From: Alexandriicola marinus | GTDB taxonomy: Bacteria; Pseudomonadota; Alphaproteobacteria; Rhodobacterales; Rhodobacteraceae | Assembly (NCBI RefSeq): GCF_004000435.1 | Contig: NZ_RBVZ01000002.1 | Location: forward strand, 310,001-374,000 | DNA length: 64,000 nucleotides | Reading direction: 5' to 3' | Made by a program: the position numbers and the translations under genes | The notes under the pieces: generated by a model | The model's database searches: none | Seen by the model: the letters and a program-made list of their open reading frames with translations, nothing else | Told to the model about the DNA's origin: nothing | In this document: positions 6,997 to 16,740 of the stretch, in pieces | Numbering within the stretch: the stretch's first letter is position 1 | Layout of the letters: every line of letters begins with the position of its first letter

Positions 6997-8970
6997 ATGA
7001 CTGAACGCGACCGCCCCTGGCTTATCCGGACTTATGCCGGCCACTCGACCGCAGCCGCCTCAAACGCGCTGTATCGGTCAAACCTCGAAAAGGGGCAGAC
7101 CGGGCTGAGCGTGGCCTTCGACCTGCCGACCCAGACAGGCTATGACAGCGACCACATCCTCGCGCGTGGCGAAGTCGGCAAGGTTGGCGTGCCGGTGGCG
7201 CATCTGGGCGACATGCGGACCCTCTTCGATCAGATCCCGCTCGAGAAGATGAACACCTCGATGACGATCAACGCGACGGCACCGTGGCTTCTCGCGCTTT
7301 ACATCGCGGTGGCCGAAGAACAGGGCGCCGATATCTCGAAGCTTCAGGGAACGGTTCAGAACGATATCATCAAGGAATACCTCTCGCGCGGCACATATAT
7401 TTGCCCGCCAGAGCCTTCCTTGCGGATGATCACCGACGTCGCCGCCTATACACGGGTGCACCTGCCCAAGTGGAACCCGATGAATGTCTGTTCCTATCAC
7501 CTGCAGGAAGCCGGCGCGACGCCGGAGGAAGAACTGGCCTTCGCCCTCGCCACGGCACAGGCGGTGCTTGATGATCTTCGCGGCAAAGTCGATGAAGCCG
7601 ATTTCCCGGCAATGGTGGGCCGAATCTCGTTTTTCGTGAACGCGGGCATCCGTTTTGTCACCGAGATGTGCAAGATGCGCGCCTTTGTCGAGCTTTGGGA
7701 AGAAATCTGCGAAACGCGCTATGGAATCACCGATCCGAAGTTTCGCAGGTTCCGTTACGGCGTTCAGGTCAACTCCCTCGGGTTGACGGAACAACAGCCG
7801 GAAAACAACGTTTATCGCATCCTGATCGAAATGCTGGCCGTTACGCTTTCAAAGAAAGCGCGGGCGCGGGCTGTGCAATTGCCGGCATGGAACGAGGCCC
7901 TTGGCCTGCCCCGGCCATGGGATCAGCAATGGTCTATGCGGATGCAGCAAATTCTGGCCTATGAAACGGACCTTCTGGAATACGACGACCTTTTCGATGA
8001 AAATCCGGCGGTCGATCGCAAAGTCGCGGAGTTGAAAGCCGGGGCCCGGGCGGAACTGGCGCAGATCGATTCCATGGGCGGCGCCGTCGGCGCGATCGAA
8101 TACATGAAGTCGCGCCTTGTCGAAAGCAACGCCGCGCGCATTTCCGCAATCGAAAACGGCGAAACCGTCGTGGTCGGCGTCAACAAATGGCAGGCCGGAG
8201 AAGCCTCTCCTCTGGTCACGGGGGACGGTATCGCAATGGCGGCCGACCCCGAGGCCGAGGCCGATCAGCTTGGCCGCCTGTCGGCGTGGCGCGAGGCCCG
8301 CGACCCGGCCGCTGTGGCCAGCGCCCTTGGGGAATTGCGGGCAGCCGCGCGCGATGGACGCAACATCATGGAGCCGTCGATCCTTTGCGCCAAGGCCGGC
8401 GTGACAACAGGCGAGTGGGCGGGCGTCGTGCGGGCCGAGTTCGGCGAATACCGTGCGCCGACCGGCCTCAGCCCGAATCCATCGAACCGGACAGAGGGGC
8501 TCGAGGAACTGCGTGAACGTGTCGATGCCGTCAGCGCCCGACTTGGCCGACGCCTGACGTTCCTGATGAGCAAACCGGGCCTTGACGGACATTCCAACGG
8601 AGCCGAACAGATCGCAGCCCGCGCGCGCGATTGCGGAATGGACATTTCCTATGACGGAATTCGCCTAACTCCTGAAGAAATCGTGGCTCGCGCCAAAGAG
8701 GTGAGACCTCATGTCATCGGCGTTTCGATACTTTCGGGATCGCACATGCCATTGATCCGCGACCTGATCGCGGCACTTAATTCGGCGGGTTTGTCGGACA
8801 TTCCGGTCGTGGCCGGCGGGATCGTTCCGGAAGCAGATGCCCGAGAATTACGCAAGATGGGCATTTCCGAGGTTTACACACCGAAAGATTTCGAGTTGAA
8901 CACCATAATGGCCGACATTGTATCTCTGGCCGATCCGGATCGCCCGACCGAAACCGTGGCCGCCGAGTAA
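6997..8970 (+). CDS. ecm: Ethylmalonyl-CoA mutase (adenosylcobalamin-dependent)
   Basis: A 657-residue B12-dependent mutase that converts (2R)-ethylmalonyl-CoA to (2S)-methylsuccinyl-CoA. The N-terminal two thirds is the TIM-barrel substrate domain (RTYAGHSTAAASNALY, FDLPTQTGYDSDH). The C-terminal cobalamin-binding domain has the D-x-H-x-x-G motif at D530-H532-G535 (LDGHSNG). The length and the sequence after RTYAG distinguish it from methylmalonyl-CoA mutase, which is usually longer. Divergent from the acyltransferase and ccr, it completes the committed steps of the EMC pathway. A 13-bp palindrome shared with ccr lies just upstream. Confidence 0.94.
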   Translation: MTERDRPWLIRTYAGHSTAAASNALYRSNLEKGQTGLSVAFDLPTQTGYDSDHILARGEVGKVGVPVAHLGDMRTLFDQIPLEKMNTSMTINATAPWLLALYIAVAEEQGADISKLQGTVQNDIIKEYLSRGTYICPPEPSLRMITDVAAYTRVHLPKWNPMNVCSYHLQEAGATPEEELAFALATAQAVLDDLRGKVDEADFPAMVGRISFFVNAGIRFVTEMCKMRAFVELWEEICETRYGITDPKFRRFRYGVQVNSLGLTEQQPENNVYRILIEMLAVTLSKKARARAVQLPAWNEALGLPRPWDQQWSMRMQQILAYETDLLEYDDLFDENPAVDRKVAELKAGARAELAQIDSMGGAVGAIEYMKSRLVESNAARISAIENGETVVVGVNKWQAGEASPLVTGDGIAMAADPEAEADQLGRLSAWREARDPAAVASALGELRAAARDGRNIMEPSILCAKAGVTTGEWAGVVRAEFGEYRAPTGLSPNPSNRTEGLEELRERVDAVSARLGRRLTFLMSKPGLDGHSNGAEQIAARARDCGMDISYDGIRLTPEEIVARAKEVRPHVIGVSILSGSHMPLIRDLIAALNSAGLSDIPVVAGGIVPEADARELRKMGISEVYTPKDFELNTIMADIVSLADPDRPTETVAAE

Positions 8971-9103
8971 GAAGGCGGACGTTTGTTAGAGGAAAGTCAT
9001 TTTTAGGGCTCGCCGGCGCTGGGATTCACGGCCTTCTTTAGAGGCGGAGCATGCGGGCTATGTGAACCTGCAGCCCGTCAGTGAAACCAGTGGAGTAGTG
9101 GGA

Positions 9104-9445
9104 ATGTCTAAAGACCTGAATGCATTGACGCGCGAAGAACTTATGGATCACAAGAAATCCCTCCAGAAGGAAATGAAAGCCGTAGAAAAAGCGCTTTCGA
9201 CCCTGAAGGATCGCGAAAAGAAAGCAGCCCTCGCCGCGGCGGAAAAAGCTGCGGCCGAACATGGCTTTTCTCTTGCGGAACTTGCTGGTGTCGGTGGACG
9301 CGGCGGGAAAACAAAGACGATCTCGGCGCCGAAATATCGCAATCCAGCCAACCCCGACCAAACGTGGACGGGCAGGGGCCGCCGCCCCGATTGGATCCGC
9401 GATGCGATCGACAATGGTGAAGATCTCTCGAAGTTCGAGATCTGA
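9104..9445 (+). CDS. H-NS-family nucleoid-associated protein
   Basis: A 113-residue H-NS/HvrA-like DNA-binding protein. Residues 1-60 are a charged oligomerisation coiled coil ([20 protein letters not shown]). The C-terminal DNA-binding module shows the family signature [21 protein letters not shown]. The ATG at 9104 is chosen over an upstream ATG because GGAG at 9092-9095 fits it and the extra residues are unconserved. The family silences or bends AT-rich DNA; in Rhodobacter, HvrA affects photosynthesis and nitrogen-fixation genes. It ends only 4 nt before deoD. Confidence 0.9.
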   Translation: MSKDLNALTREELMDHKKSLQKEMKAVEKALSTLKDREKKAALAAAEKAAAEHGFSLAELAGVGGRGGKTKTISAPKYRNPANPDQTWTGRGRRPDWIRDAIDNGEDLSKFEI

Positions 9446-9449
9446 TCCT

Positions 9450-10154
9450 GTGACGATCCATATCGGCGCGAAGGCCGGCGAAATCGCCGAGACTGTTCTG
9501 ATGCCCGGCGATCCCTACAGGGCGCGCTGGGCAGCACAAACGTTTCTCGACGATGCAAAGCTCGTCAACGAAACCCGAGGAATGCTGGGTTTCACCGGAA
9601 CATGGCGGGGCCACAAGGTCACGATCCAGGGGTCCGGGATGGGTATGCCGTCGCTGTCGATTTATGCAAACGAGCTGATCCGGGATTACGGCGCGCAGAC
9701 GCTGATCCGGATCGGCTCATGCGGCGCAATGCAGCCCTCTGTTGCCCTGCGCGATATCATCCTTGCGATGACGACCTCGACCGTCTCGACCCCGTCTCTC
9801 GGCATCTTTCGGGAATTGAACTATGCGCCGCATGCGGATTTCGACCTTCTGCGCAAAGCCGCCGAGGCTGCCGCGAGGATCGGGGTGAAAACCCATGTCG
9901 GGGGCATCTATTCCTCCGATACATTCTATGACGAGCGGCCGGACCTCAACGACCAACTCACCCGTCACGGTGTATTGGGCGTCGAGATGGAGGCCGCGGA
10001 ACTTTATACCCTTGCTGCACGCTATGGCAGGCGCGCATTGGCGGTTCTGACCGTAAGCGATCACCTGGTCACGAAAGAAGAGCTTCCCGCGGAAGACCGG
10101 GAACAAAGCTTTGGCGACATGGTCGAAGTCGCGCTGAGCGCTGCCTTCGGCTGA
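9450..10154 (+). CDS. deoD: Purine-nucleoside phosphorylase, DeoD type
   Basis: A 234-residue homohexameric purine-nucleoside phosphorylase that releases free base and (deoxy)ribose-1-phosphate. The residues line up with E. coli DeoD numbering: H4, R24, R43, R87 and S90 for phosphate and ribose, E179-M180-E181 for the sugar, and catalytic D204 (TVSDHL). The start is a GTG at 9450, four bases after the H-NS stop; the longer upstream frame only reads H-NS DNA. No strong Shine-Dalgarno is visible, so translational coupling to the H-NS gene is likely. Confidence 0.92.
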   Translation: MTIHIGAKAGEIAETVLMPGDPYRARWAAQTFLDDAKLVNETRGMLGFTGTWRGHKVTIQGSGMGMPSLSIYANELIRDYGAQTLIRIGSCGAMQPSVALRDIILAMTTSTVSTPSLGIFRELNYAPHADFDLLRKAAEAAARIGVKTHVGGIYSSDTFYDERPDLNDQLTRHGVLGVEMEAAELYTLAARYGRRALAVLTVSDHLVTKEELPAEDREQSFGDMVEVALSAAFG

Positions 10155-10381
10155 CCTCGCGGTACGTTTGCCAACGCCTGTTTCAAGCAGGTGCGAGGCA
10201 CCTGTGCTCAAGACGCCACGCTGTCCCGCGCATCTGTCGTCAACCCCGCTGCGGGTCAAAGGTTTCTCAAACCATCGTGACTGATCGGGGGGTTTTCTGT
10301 TCCACGATGGACCACAGATCTGGGTCATCGACGGCGGGCATGTCCCGCCAGACGAAACCAAGACAACGAAGGAGGTCCTTC

Positions 10382-10717
10382 ATGTCCATCAAGATTCTTA
10401 CCGCCGCCGCAGCACTTGCCGCGTCGACCGCAACGATCGCATCCGCTGACGTCAACTATTTCAGCGTGGTGACCGATCTTGATTCCGCCAATACGCTTGA
10501 ACTCGGCACCGTCCGCGCCGAAGCCGATGGTACGGTCGAAGTCTATGACTTCCGGGCGGGCGAACAGCGTGATCTGCTTGGCAGCACCGAGGTCTTTGCC
10601 GGTGCCAACAGAGACGTGCGTGTCGAGGTTCCGGTGGCACCGATGTTCGACGTTCTCGCCGTGCTCAAGGTAAACGGCGAAGTCGTTGACATGCAGGTGA
10701 TTGACATCAACAGCTGA
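10382..10717 (+). CDS. Small exported protein of unknown function
   Basis: A 111-residue protein with a clear Sec signal peptide (SIKILTAAAALAASTATIASA) cleaved near residue 22. The mature domain is beta-rich and acidic (NTLELGTVRAEADGTVEVYDF). An ideal AAGGAGGT ribosome-binding site precedes the ATG at 10382, so strong translation is expected. It is monocistronic, with about 230 nt free upstream and a strong terminator downstream at 10739-10767. No family is recognised. Confidence 0.8.
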   Translation: MSIKILTAAAALAASTATIASADVNYFSVVTDLDSANTLELGTVRAEADGTVEVYDFRAGEQRDLLGSTEVFAGANRDVRVEVPVAPMFDVLAVLKVNGEVVDMQVIDINS

Positions 10718-10738
10718 CCCAAGGTTCAGCTGACCGAA

Positions 10739-10767
10739 GGGCCCGCCTTATCGGCGGGCCCTTTTTC
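10739..10767. terminator. Rho-independent terminator
   Basis: Perfect 9-bp stem GGGCCCGCC / GGCGGGCCC with loop TTATC, followed by TTTTTC. It lies between the small exported protein (+) and sdhB (-, stop at 10790). The T-run serves the plus-strand gene. Confidence 0.9.
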
Positions 10768-10789
10768 GTTTCGCCCTTCGATCTGTCCG

Positions 10790-11569
10790 TCAGACGACGC
10801 GTTCTATCATCATCTTCTTGATGTCGGAGATCGCCGCCGCGGGGTTCAGGCCCTTGGGACAGGTCTTGGCGCAGTTCATGATCGTATGGCACCGGTAGAG
10901 CTTGAACGGATCTTCGAGATCGTCCAGTCGTTCACCCGTCGCCTCGTCGCGGCTGTCCACAAGCCAGCGATGTGCCGCCAGCAGGGCCGCCGGACCAAGA
11001 TATCGGTCGCCGTTCCACCAGTAGCTGGGACAGGAGGTCGAACAGCAGGCGCAGAGGATGCATTCGTAGTGGCCATCCAGCTTTTCGCGATCAGCGACGG
11101 ACTGGCGCCATTCCTTGGCCGGCGGGTTTGTCTTGGTCTCGAGCCATGGCTTGATCGAGGCGTGCTGCGCATAGAAATGCGTCAGGTCGGGGACAAGATC
11201 CTTGACGACAGGCATGTGCGGCAAGGGATAGATTTTGATATCGCCCTTGATCTCGTCCATGCCGTAGATGCAGGCCAGCGTGTTGATCCCGTCGATGTTC
11301 ATCGCGCAGGATCCGCAGATGCCCTCGCGGCAGGACCGGCGGAAGGTCAGCGTCGGATCGATCTCGTTCTTGATCTTGATCAGCGCATCGAGAACCATCG
11401 GACCGCAGGTTTCCATGTCGACGAAATAGGTGTCGAGCCGGGGGTTCTTTCCGTCATCCGGGTTCCAGCGATAGATCTGCACCTTGCGCAGCTTTGTGGC
11501 CCCTTCGGGTTTGGGCCATGTCTTGCCGGTCGTCATCCGGCTGTTCTTGGGCAGCGTCAGTTGGACCAT
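10790..11569 (-). CDS. sdhB: Succinate dehydrogenase iron-sulfur subunit
   Basis: A 259-residue complex II subunit that carries electrons from FAD in SdhA to ubiquinone. The three cluster motifs are intact: [2Fe-2S] C80, C85, C88, C100; [4Fe-4S] C170, C173, C176, with C180 following; [3Fe-4S] C227, C233, C237. It is the last gene of the sdh operon, separated from the preceding methyltransferase by about 136 nt and from sdhA by three extra genes. Start [10 protein letters not shown] at 11569 fits the family. Confidence 0.97.
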   Translation of the reverse strand: MVQLTLPKNSRMTTGKTWPKPEGATKLRKVQIYRWNPDDGKNPRLDTYFVDMETCGPMVLDALIKIKNEIDPTLTFRRSCREGICGSCAMNIDGINTLACIYGMDEIKGDIKIYPLPHMPVVKDLVPDLTHFYAQHASIKPWLETKTNPPAKEWRQSVADREKLDGHYECILCACCSTSCPSYWWNGDRYLGPAALLAAHRWLVDSRDEATGERLDDLEDPFKLYRCHTIMNCAKTCPKGLNPAAAISDIKKMMIERVV

Positions 11570-11705
11570 TTCAGGCTCCTTCCATCGTCTCTGGAGTGAT
11601 TTGCGAGGGTCGGACCGATCGCCATCGGCGCCGGGGCGACCCTGCCTGCAATTTCATCGATGCGTTCGGCCGGGCGGTGTGCCAGACCATGGGCTATGCG
11701 AAACG

Positions 11706-12476
11706 TCATTTCTTGTGGCCCTCCGGCTTGGTGGCGACAAAGATCGTCTCGCCCCGCATGAGGCCGTATCTCAGCACATCGGGTTCGACGGCCGTATATT
11801 CGGCAAGCTCGAATCCTGCGGCGCGGATCCTGTCTCTCAGGTCGCGGCCATACATCCGGACGTGGTCACCCTGGCCGAAATGCAGAATCCGGTCCGCGGA
11901 TGTCGTGACATCGGGGTTCTCATAGGTGCGTTTCCATCCCTCGACGATCGGCGTCATGAGGATGACGATCCCACCCGGACGGGCAAGGCGAAACATCTCG
12001 GCCAGAGCCTTGGCATCATCGACATGCTCGATCACGTGGCTGCAGATGATTCTGTCATATCGCGCGCCATCAAGGCCGGTGTCTTCGATGTTGACGTGAT
12101 GCATGACCTTGCGACGCGGGCTCAGGTCAGCGGTTTCATAGCTGCCGACCATGTCGCGCAGATATCCCGACAGCTGCACCTCGGGCGCGAAGTGCAAGAC
12201 GTTGTGCGACGGTCGGAACAGATCGAACCGTTCGGCAAAAAGGTAGAGCAGCCGGTGCCGTTCAAGCGAATTGCATTTCGGGCACCGTGCGTCGATGCGC
12301 GGCGGGTTTCCGAACGCGGTGAACATCCCGAAATACCCGCACAGAGGGCAGTCGCGCGGGGTCACGCCGCGGGCGGCCTTCCGGAACCGGTTGATCTGTT
12401 TCATCGCGGCGGTGTTGATCGCCTCCTGAAACTCGTCCGTCTGATCGACCTTTTCGGTCTGCACCTTGTCCTGCAT
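11706..12476 (-). CDS. Class I SAM-dependent methyltransferase with N-terminal zinc ribbon
   Basis: A 256-residue putative methyltransferase. C43/C46 (CPLCG) and C65/C68 (CPKC) form a likely zinc ribbon. The Rossmann methyltransferase part contains VLHFAPE (SAM-loop position) and CSHVIEHVDDAKALAEMFRLARPGG, typical of the Methyltransf_11 type. ATG at 12476 shares one base with the stop of the preceding lipoprotein gene (TGATG), so the two are translationally coupled; a longer in-frame start would read back through that gene. The substrate is unknown. It lies between sdhA and sdhB. Confidence 0.8.
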   Translation of the reverse strand: MQDKVQTEKVDQTDEFQEAINTAAMKQINRFRKAARGVTPRDCPLCGYFGMFTAFGNPPRIDARCPKCNSLERHRLLYLFAERFDLFRPSHNVLHFAPEVQLSGYLRDMVGSYETADLSPRRKVMHHVNIEDTGLDGARYDRIICSHVIEHVDDAKALAEMFRLARPGGIVILMTPIVEGWKRTYENPDVTTSADRILHFGQGDHVRMYGRDLRDRIRAAGFELAEYTAVEPDVLRYGLMRGETIFVATKPEGHKK

Positions 12477-12769
12477 CACAGCTCCGGCGGCCTGAATGGC
12501 GCCTGCCCCGTCAGGTTCCAGACACAGTCGGAATACACCGCAAGCGGATCCTTCCCGAGGAGGAAATCGCTCGTGATGCCGATCTCGAGGCCGGCAAAAC
12601 CGCCGGTGTTCGAGTTCACGCCAGCCGTCACCGTGCCCGTGGGCCCCTGTGCGGCGCGGGCGCGTTCCTCGCATTCGCGGGCGGCCTCCTCGGGATCGAC
12701 GGGGACGGGCGTGCAGGCGGCTGCAAGAGCCAGCAGGATCATCATCGCGCTCAGACGAGAAAAGCTCAT
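12476..12769 (-). CDS. Small putative lipoprotein in the sdh operon
   Basis: A 97-residue protein beginning MSFSRLSAMMILLALAAACT: a short hydrophobic signal ending in AAAC, an acceptable though not ideal lipobox. The start ATG at 12769 overlaps the stop of the preceding methyltransferase by four bases (ATGA), and its stop overlaps the next start (TGATG). The mature part is Glu/Ala-rich and then contains GVNSNTGGFAGLEIGITSDFLLG, typical of small beta-rich envelope proteins. No function is assigned. Confidence 0.7.
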   Translation of the reverse strand: MSFSRLSAMMILLALAAACTPVPVDPEEAARECEERARAAQGPTGTVTAGVNSNTGGFAGLEIGITSDFLLGKDPLAVYSDCVWNLTGQAPFRPPEL

Positions 12770-13512
12770 GCCACACCACCCCAAAGATCAAGGAATCGTT
12801 CTGCCGGCTGCATGTCGAGCGTCTCCTTCAGATCCTCTCGCCGGGCCGGATCAAGCTCGGTCGTGAGGTAGGCATCGACGATGGCGTCGTAATCCGAGGC
12901 CAGACGATCGGACGTCGGATCAAGCCCGCGCACGATGGCAAGGCCGGTAGGCCGGGCATCAAGGATATCGACCGTTAGGTCGGGGCGACGGTCACGCAGG
13001 ATTTCGGTCATCTTCCAGACATCACCCGTCCAGGCCCGGGTCTTCGACTTGTCCCATTCGCGGGCGGACGACGCCACACCGATGGGCACCACGTCATGCA
13101 GGATGATGACCCCGTCGCGGGACATGATCCGTTCGACATTGATGAAGTCGCGCAGCACGAATTCGAACAGGTGCATCCCGTCGATGAAGGCCAGATTTAT
13201 CTTGGCGCCCAGCGACGCAATCTCGCCAGAGGCAAAGACGTCATCGCTTGTCTGCCGAAACAGGTGCAGCGCAGGTTTGTTGTCCCAAACAGGTCCGGCG
13301 ATCTTGAAATCGGGGTCGATGGCAATCGACCGGCAGGTGGCCAGCGCAAGGCTTGCGCCCCGATCCGTCCCGATCTCCAGATACCAGTCGGGAGCCACGA
13401 GCGTCTGAAGACGCTCGAGGCAATCGAGGTAATGCGCCCCGGCAGGCGCAGGCCACCCCTCTTCGGGGACGGGGCCCCTGGGGGTCTTGTCCATGCCGGG
13501 TGCCGCCTGCAT
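12766..13512 (-). CDS. Class I SAM-dependent methyltransferase (Methyltransf_24-like)
   Basis: A 248-residue protein with the class I methyltransferase pattern: YLEIGTDRGASLALA (motif I, about 44-58), SIAIDPDF, LAFIDGMHLFEFVLRDF and VIILHDVVP. These match the Methyltransf_24/cephalosporin-hydroxylase-like group. The ATG at 13512 overlaps the sdhA stop by one base (TGATG), and the gene is coupled to the lipoprotein downstream. Its placement directly behind sdhA means it is co-expressed with complex II. Substrate unknown; sugar or small-molecule methylation is possible. Confidence 0.8.
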   Translation of the reverse strand: MQAAPGMDKTPRGPVPEEGWPAPAGAHYLDCLERLQTLVAPDWYLEIGTDRGASLALATCRSIAIDPDFKIAGPVWDNKPALHLFRQTSDDVFASGEIASLGAKINLAFIDGMHLFEFVLRDFINVERIMSRDGVIILHDVVPIGVASSAREWDKSKTRAWTGDVWKMTEILRDRRPDLTVDILDARPTGLAIVRGLDPTSDRLASDYDAIVDAYLTTELDPARREDLKETLDMQPAERFLDLWGGVA

Positions 13513-15320
13513 CAGTAGACCCGCGCCTTCGGGGCGATTTTCTTCAGGTCGATCCCCCCCTCTTCGGTCTTGGTCAGCGGATCAAGATGGACCGGCCGGT
13601 AGGTCAGCGTTGTCTTGGTGTCATCGACAACGGCCAGCGAATGCTTGCGCCAGTTCTTGTCGTCGCGATCGGCATGATCCTCGTGCGCATGGGCCCCGCG
13701 GCTTTCCTTGCGGGCCTCGGCGCTCACGATGGTGGCAAGCGCGTTGGGCATGAGGTTCGTCAGCTCAAGCGTTTCCATCAGATCGGTGTTCCAGACAAGG
13801 CTCCGGTCGGTGACCTTGATGTCGGCCATCTTGCCGGCGATCGCCTCCATCTTCTCCTTGCCTTCGGCAAGCGTCTTGTCGGTGCGGAACACGGCGGCGT
13901 CCTGCTGCATGGTCTTCTGCATCTCGAGCCGCAATTCCGCCGTCGGCGTGGCGCCATCGGCATGGCGCAGCGCATCAAAGCGGGCAAGCGCCTTGTCGAC
14001 GCTGGCCTGGTTCGGGGTGGGCACGGCGCTGTCGGGATCGACGACCTCGCGCGCACGGATCGCGGCGGCGCGGCCAAAGACGACAAGGTCGATGAGGCTG
14101 TTGGACCCAAGGCGATTGGCGCCGTGCACGCTTGCACAGCCCGCCTCGCCAACGGCCATCAGACCGGGTGCGATGGCGTCGGGGTCCTTGTCGGTCGGGT
14201 TGAGAACCTCACCCCAGTAATTGGTCGGAATGCCGCCCATGTTGTAATGCACGGTGGGAAGCACCGGGATCGGTTCCTTCGTCACGTCGACGCCGGCAAA
14301 GATGCGCGCGGATTCCGAGATGCCCGGCAACCGCTCGGCCAAGGTGGCGGGCGGCAGATGGTTGAGGTGCAGGTGGATGTGATCGCCATCCTTGCCCACG
14401 CCCCGACCTTCGCGGATTTCCATCGTCATGCAGCGCGAGACGACGTCGCGCGAGGCGAGGTCCTTGTAGGTGGGCGCATAGCGTTCCATGAACCGCTCGC
14501 CCTCGGAATTGGTGAGATAGCCTCCCTCGCCCCGTGCGCCTTCGGTGATCAGGCAGCCCGCGCCGTAGATACCGGTCGGGTGGAACTGCACGAACTCCAT
14601 ATCCTGCAGCGGCAGGCCCTGACGTGCGACCATGCCGCCGCCATCGCCGGTGCAGGTATGGGCGGAGGTGGCCGAGAAATAGGCGCGGCCATAGCCGCCT
14701 GTCGCCAGAACCGTCATCTTTGCGGCAAAGAGGTGAAGCGAACCGTCATCCAGCTTCCAGCACAGGACACCCTGGCAGACACCATCTTCGCCCATGATCA
14801 GATCGATGGCGAAATACTCGATATAGAATTCGGCCTTCTGCTTGACCGACTGACCATAGAGCGTGTGCAGGATCGCATGGCCGGTGCGGTCGGCCGCAGC
14901 ACAGGTGCGCTGAACCGGCGGGCCTTCGCCGAATTCGGTCGTGTGCCCGCCGAAGGGACGCTGGTAGATCTTGCCCTCTTCGGTCCGGGAAAACGGCACG
15001 CCGTAATGCTCCAGCTCATAGACCGCCTTGGGCGCCTCGCGGGCGAGGTATTCCATCGCGTCGGTGTCGCCCAGCCAGTCTGACCCTTTGACGGTGTCAT
15101 ACATGTGCCATTGCCAGTGGTCGGGCCCCATGTTCGACAGGCTGGCCGCGATGCCGCCTTGCGCCGCAACCGTATGTGACCGGGTCGGAAACACCTTGGA
15201 GATACAGGCCGTCTTGAGCCCCTGCTCGGCCATCCCGAGCGTCGCCCGAAGGCCGGCGCCCCCGGCCCCCACGACAACGACGTCGAAGGAATGGTGTTCG
15301 ATCGGATAAGCTTCCGTCAT
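13512..15320 (-). CDS. sdhA: Succinate dehydrogenase flavoprotein subunit
   Basis: A 602-residue catalytic subunit of complex II oxidising succinate to fumarate. The FAD dinucleotide motif is [12 protein letters not shown] (about 15-26). H49 in [10 protein letters not shown] is the expected covalent flavin attachment site. [23 protein letters not shown] is the conserved active-site segment. The ATG at 15320 overlaps the preceding gene's stop (TGATG) and is preceded by GGGAAG; an upstream in-frame start would only add an unconserved extension. Operon position: after sdhC, sdhD and a small exported protein. Confidence 0.97.
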   Translation of the reverse strand: MTEAYPIEHHSFDVVVVGAGGAGLRATLGMAEQGLKTACISKVFPTRSHTVAAQGGIAASLSNMGPDHWQWHMYDTVKGSDWLGDTDAMEYLAREAPKAVYELEHYGVPFSRTEEGKIYQRPFGGHTTEFGEGPPVQRTCAAADRTGHAILHTLYGQSVKQKAEFYIEYFAIDLIMGEDGVCQGVLCWKLDDGSLHLFAAKMTVLATGGYGRAYFSATSAHTCTGDGGGMVARQGLPLQDMEFVQFHPTGIYGAGCLITEGARGEGGYLTNSEGERFMERYAPTYKDLASRDVVSRCMTMEIREGRGVGKDGDHIHLHLNHLPPATLAERLPGISESARIFAGVDVTKEPIPVLPTVHYNMGGIPTNYWGEVLNPTDKDPDAIAPGLMAVGEAGCASVHGANRLGSNSLIDLVVFGRAAAIRAREVVDPDSAVPTPNQASVDKALARFDALRHADGATPTAELRLEMQKTMQQDAAVFRTDKTLAEGKEKMEAIAGKMADIKVTDRSLVWNTDLMETLELTNLMPNALATIVSAEARKESRGAHAHEDHADRDDKNWRKHSLAVVDDTKTTLTYRPVHLDPLTKTEEGGIDLKKIAPKARVY

Positions 15321-15754
15321 CAGTTCTTCCCTATTTGCGAGGCCATGGTGCTCATCGCGCTGCATATTTCCAGATCGGTCTCGAGCGCGGTCGATCCCGC
15401 GATGATCTCTCCGGAGGCTGCGAAATTGCTTTCGAACCGGGCGATGTAATCACCCGAAGCAATGGCCGAGAATTGGTAGGCCGCTGTCAGGCCCATCTCC
15501 ATGTCGGCGTCATCCGCGGCGTGGGCCACGGCGGACGCGAGGATCAGGTCTTCGTAGGCGGTGTTGATCTGCGCCCAGGCCTGCGCCCCGAACTCGGCCT
15601 CGGATCCGCGCCCCATAAGCGCCTCGTAGAAGCCGGCACAGGTGCCGAACGCCTGGCTCCATGCGTCTTGCTCGATCAGCTGGGGCAGAGGGTCAGGCTG
15701 CTGGGCCACAACGGGGCTCGCCACGAGGCAGAGAACCGCACAGATGTGCTTCAC
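15320..15754 (-). CDS. Exported protein of unknown function within the sdh operon
   Basis: A 144-residue protein with a signal peptide ([18 protein letters not shown]). The mature part is alpha-helical and acidic, with three cysteines (C12 in the signal; later C39 and one near C132). The start is GTG, overlapping the sdhD stop by four bases (GTGA), and the stop overlaps sdhA, so it is tightly coupled between the membrane anchor and the flavoprotein. No family is recognised. Its position suggests a periplasmic partner or a conserved operon passenger. Confidence 0.75.
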   Translation of the reverse strand: MKHICAVLCLVASPVVAQQPDPLPQLIEQDAWSQAFGTCAGFYEALMGRGSEAEFGAQAWAQINTAYEDLILASAVAHAADDADMEMGLTAAYQFSAIASGDYIARFESNFAASGEIIAGSTALETDLEICSAMSTMASQIGKN

Positions 15755-16122
15755 AATGCGATCCTCGCCAGAGCAAACACACCGGTCGCGGCCGCCGCAT
15801 AGCTGAGGCAGGTCATGCCGATGATCAGCGCCTTGCGGGCAAAGCCGTGAACGTAATCCTCGATCAGGACCTGCACACCGCCCTTGAAGTGGTAGAAACC
15901 GACGAGGATGGTCAGGATCGCCACGACTGCCGGAAACGGGCGGGCATAATAGACGAGCGCCTCGTCGTAGCCCATGCCCAGCGCCCGGCCGAAGGTGAAG
16001 ATGAAAAGCGGGACAAGCCCGACCAGAGCCACCGAAGACACGATCATGTGCCAGTGATGCATGGTGCCGGATTTCGCGGACCCGAGCCCCGAGGCGCGTT
16101 TGCGGTCGGTCATATACCTCAT
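15751..16122 (-). CDS. sdhD: Succinate dehydrogenase membrane anchor subunit
   Basis: A 123-residue complex II anchor with three membrane segments (about 25-45, 60-82, 95-118). HHWHMIVSSVALV near the start of helix 1 and YHFKGGVQVLIEDYVHG in the middle resemble alphaproteobacterial SdhD quinone/heme regions. The first ATG (16122) has AAAGGGAAC upstream; a second start at 16113 is possible. It follows sdhC by 13 nt. Confidence 0.92.
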   Translation of the reverse strand: MRYMTDRKRASGLGSAKSGTMHHWHMIVSSVALVGLVPLFIFTFGRALGMGYDEALVYYARPFPAVVAILTILVGFYHFKGGVQVLIEDYVHGFARKALIIGMTCLSYAAAATGVFALARIAL

Positions 16123-16135
16123 GCTGCGTTCCCTT

Positions 16136-16519
16136 TCACAAGACGATGACGACGAAGATCGTCAGCAGGACAGAGGCGATCACGCCGCCCATCGCAAACC
16201 GCTCGGACGCTTCGACATCCAGCATCCGGCCTGAATCCCAAATCAGGTGCCGGACGCCGAAGATCAGGTGATACCAGACGGCCCAGACGCTCAGGAACAT
16301 GACCAGATCGCCGAACCAGCTGCGCACGAAGCCATCGGCCCGGGCGAAAGCCTCGGGCCCCGTGGCCAGCGCGATGAACCACCAGACCACCATCAGCGCC
16401 GCCACGATCAGTGCGTTGCCCGTCAGTCGCGTGACGATGGAGGACATAGACGTCCATTGCGGGCGATAAATCTGCAAGTGCGGAGATAGAGGGCGATTGC
16501 CCCTGTTTACATCGGCCAT
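16136..16519 (-). CDS. sdhC: Succinate dehydrogenase cytochrome b556 subunit
   Basis: A 127-residue complex II anchor. The family hallmark RPLSPHLQIYRPQ lies at residues 9-21, and three membrane helices follow. H84 (VWYHLIFGVRHLIWD) is the likely heme b ligand, at the same number as in E. coli SdhC. It is the first gene of the sdh operon. The 220-nt region upstream contains a double GTGATCAC element (16661-16693) that also occurs before sucC. Confidence 0.95.
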   Translation of the reverse strand: MADVNRGNRPLSPHLQIYRPQWTSMSSIVTRLTGNALIVAALMVVWWFIALATGPEAFARADGFVRSWFGDLVMFLSVWAVWYHLIFGVRHLIWDSGRMLDVEASERFAMGGVIASVLLTIFVVIVL

Positions 16520-16660
16520 CTGAATTCCCTTTGTCGCGGTCGGCTAACCGCCCTGTCAGGTTCCCTGTGCCGTTTTGTTATCATCTTTTGAAGCCATGTC
16601 ACACGATCCGGCGCCTGAAATCTGCGCCGAATTGTCCTGATTTTGCAGAAAATTGCCGAT

Positions 16661-16693
16661 TGTGATCACACAAAACTTTTCCGTGATCACAAA
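16661..16693. promoter_or_regulatory. Double GTGATCAC element upstream of sdhC
   Basis: TGTGATCACACA (16661-16672) and CGTGATCACAAA (16682-16693) are separated by nine variable bases, so the two palindromic cores are 21 nt apart, two helical turns. The same two 12-mers with the same spacing occur upstream of sucC (22475-22507). This is a strong candidate for a TCA-cycle operator bound by a pair of dimers on one DNA face. The spacing does not fit a standard Crp/Fnr site. The element lies 142-174 nt before sdhC. Confidence 0.7.
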
Positions 16694-16740
16694 ATTTGGA
16701 CACCCGTGATCGACTCGCTTTTGCATGCACCGGCGCGGCA

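Noticed and set aside
13353-15083. A 576-codon plus-strand frame opposite sdhA
   Set aside because: sdhA is unmistakable; the opposite text is Gly/Arg/Ala-rich without motifs.
16661-16693. A Crp/Fnr binding site upstream of sdhC
   Set aside because: TGTGA and TCACA halves are present, but the spacing between them is wrong for TGTGA-N6-TCACA; the palindromic core is GTGATCAC and is repeated at 21 nt.
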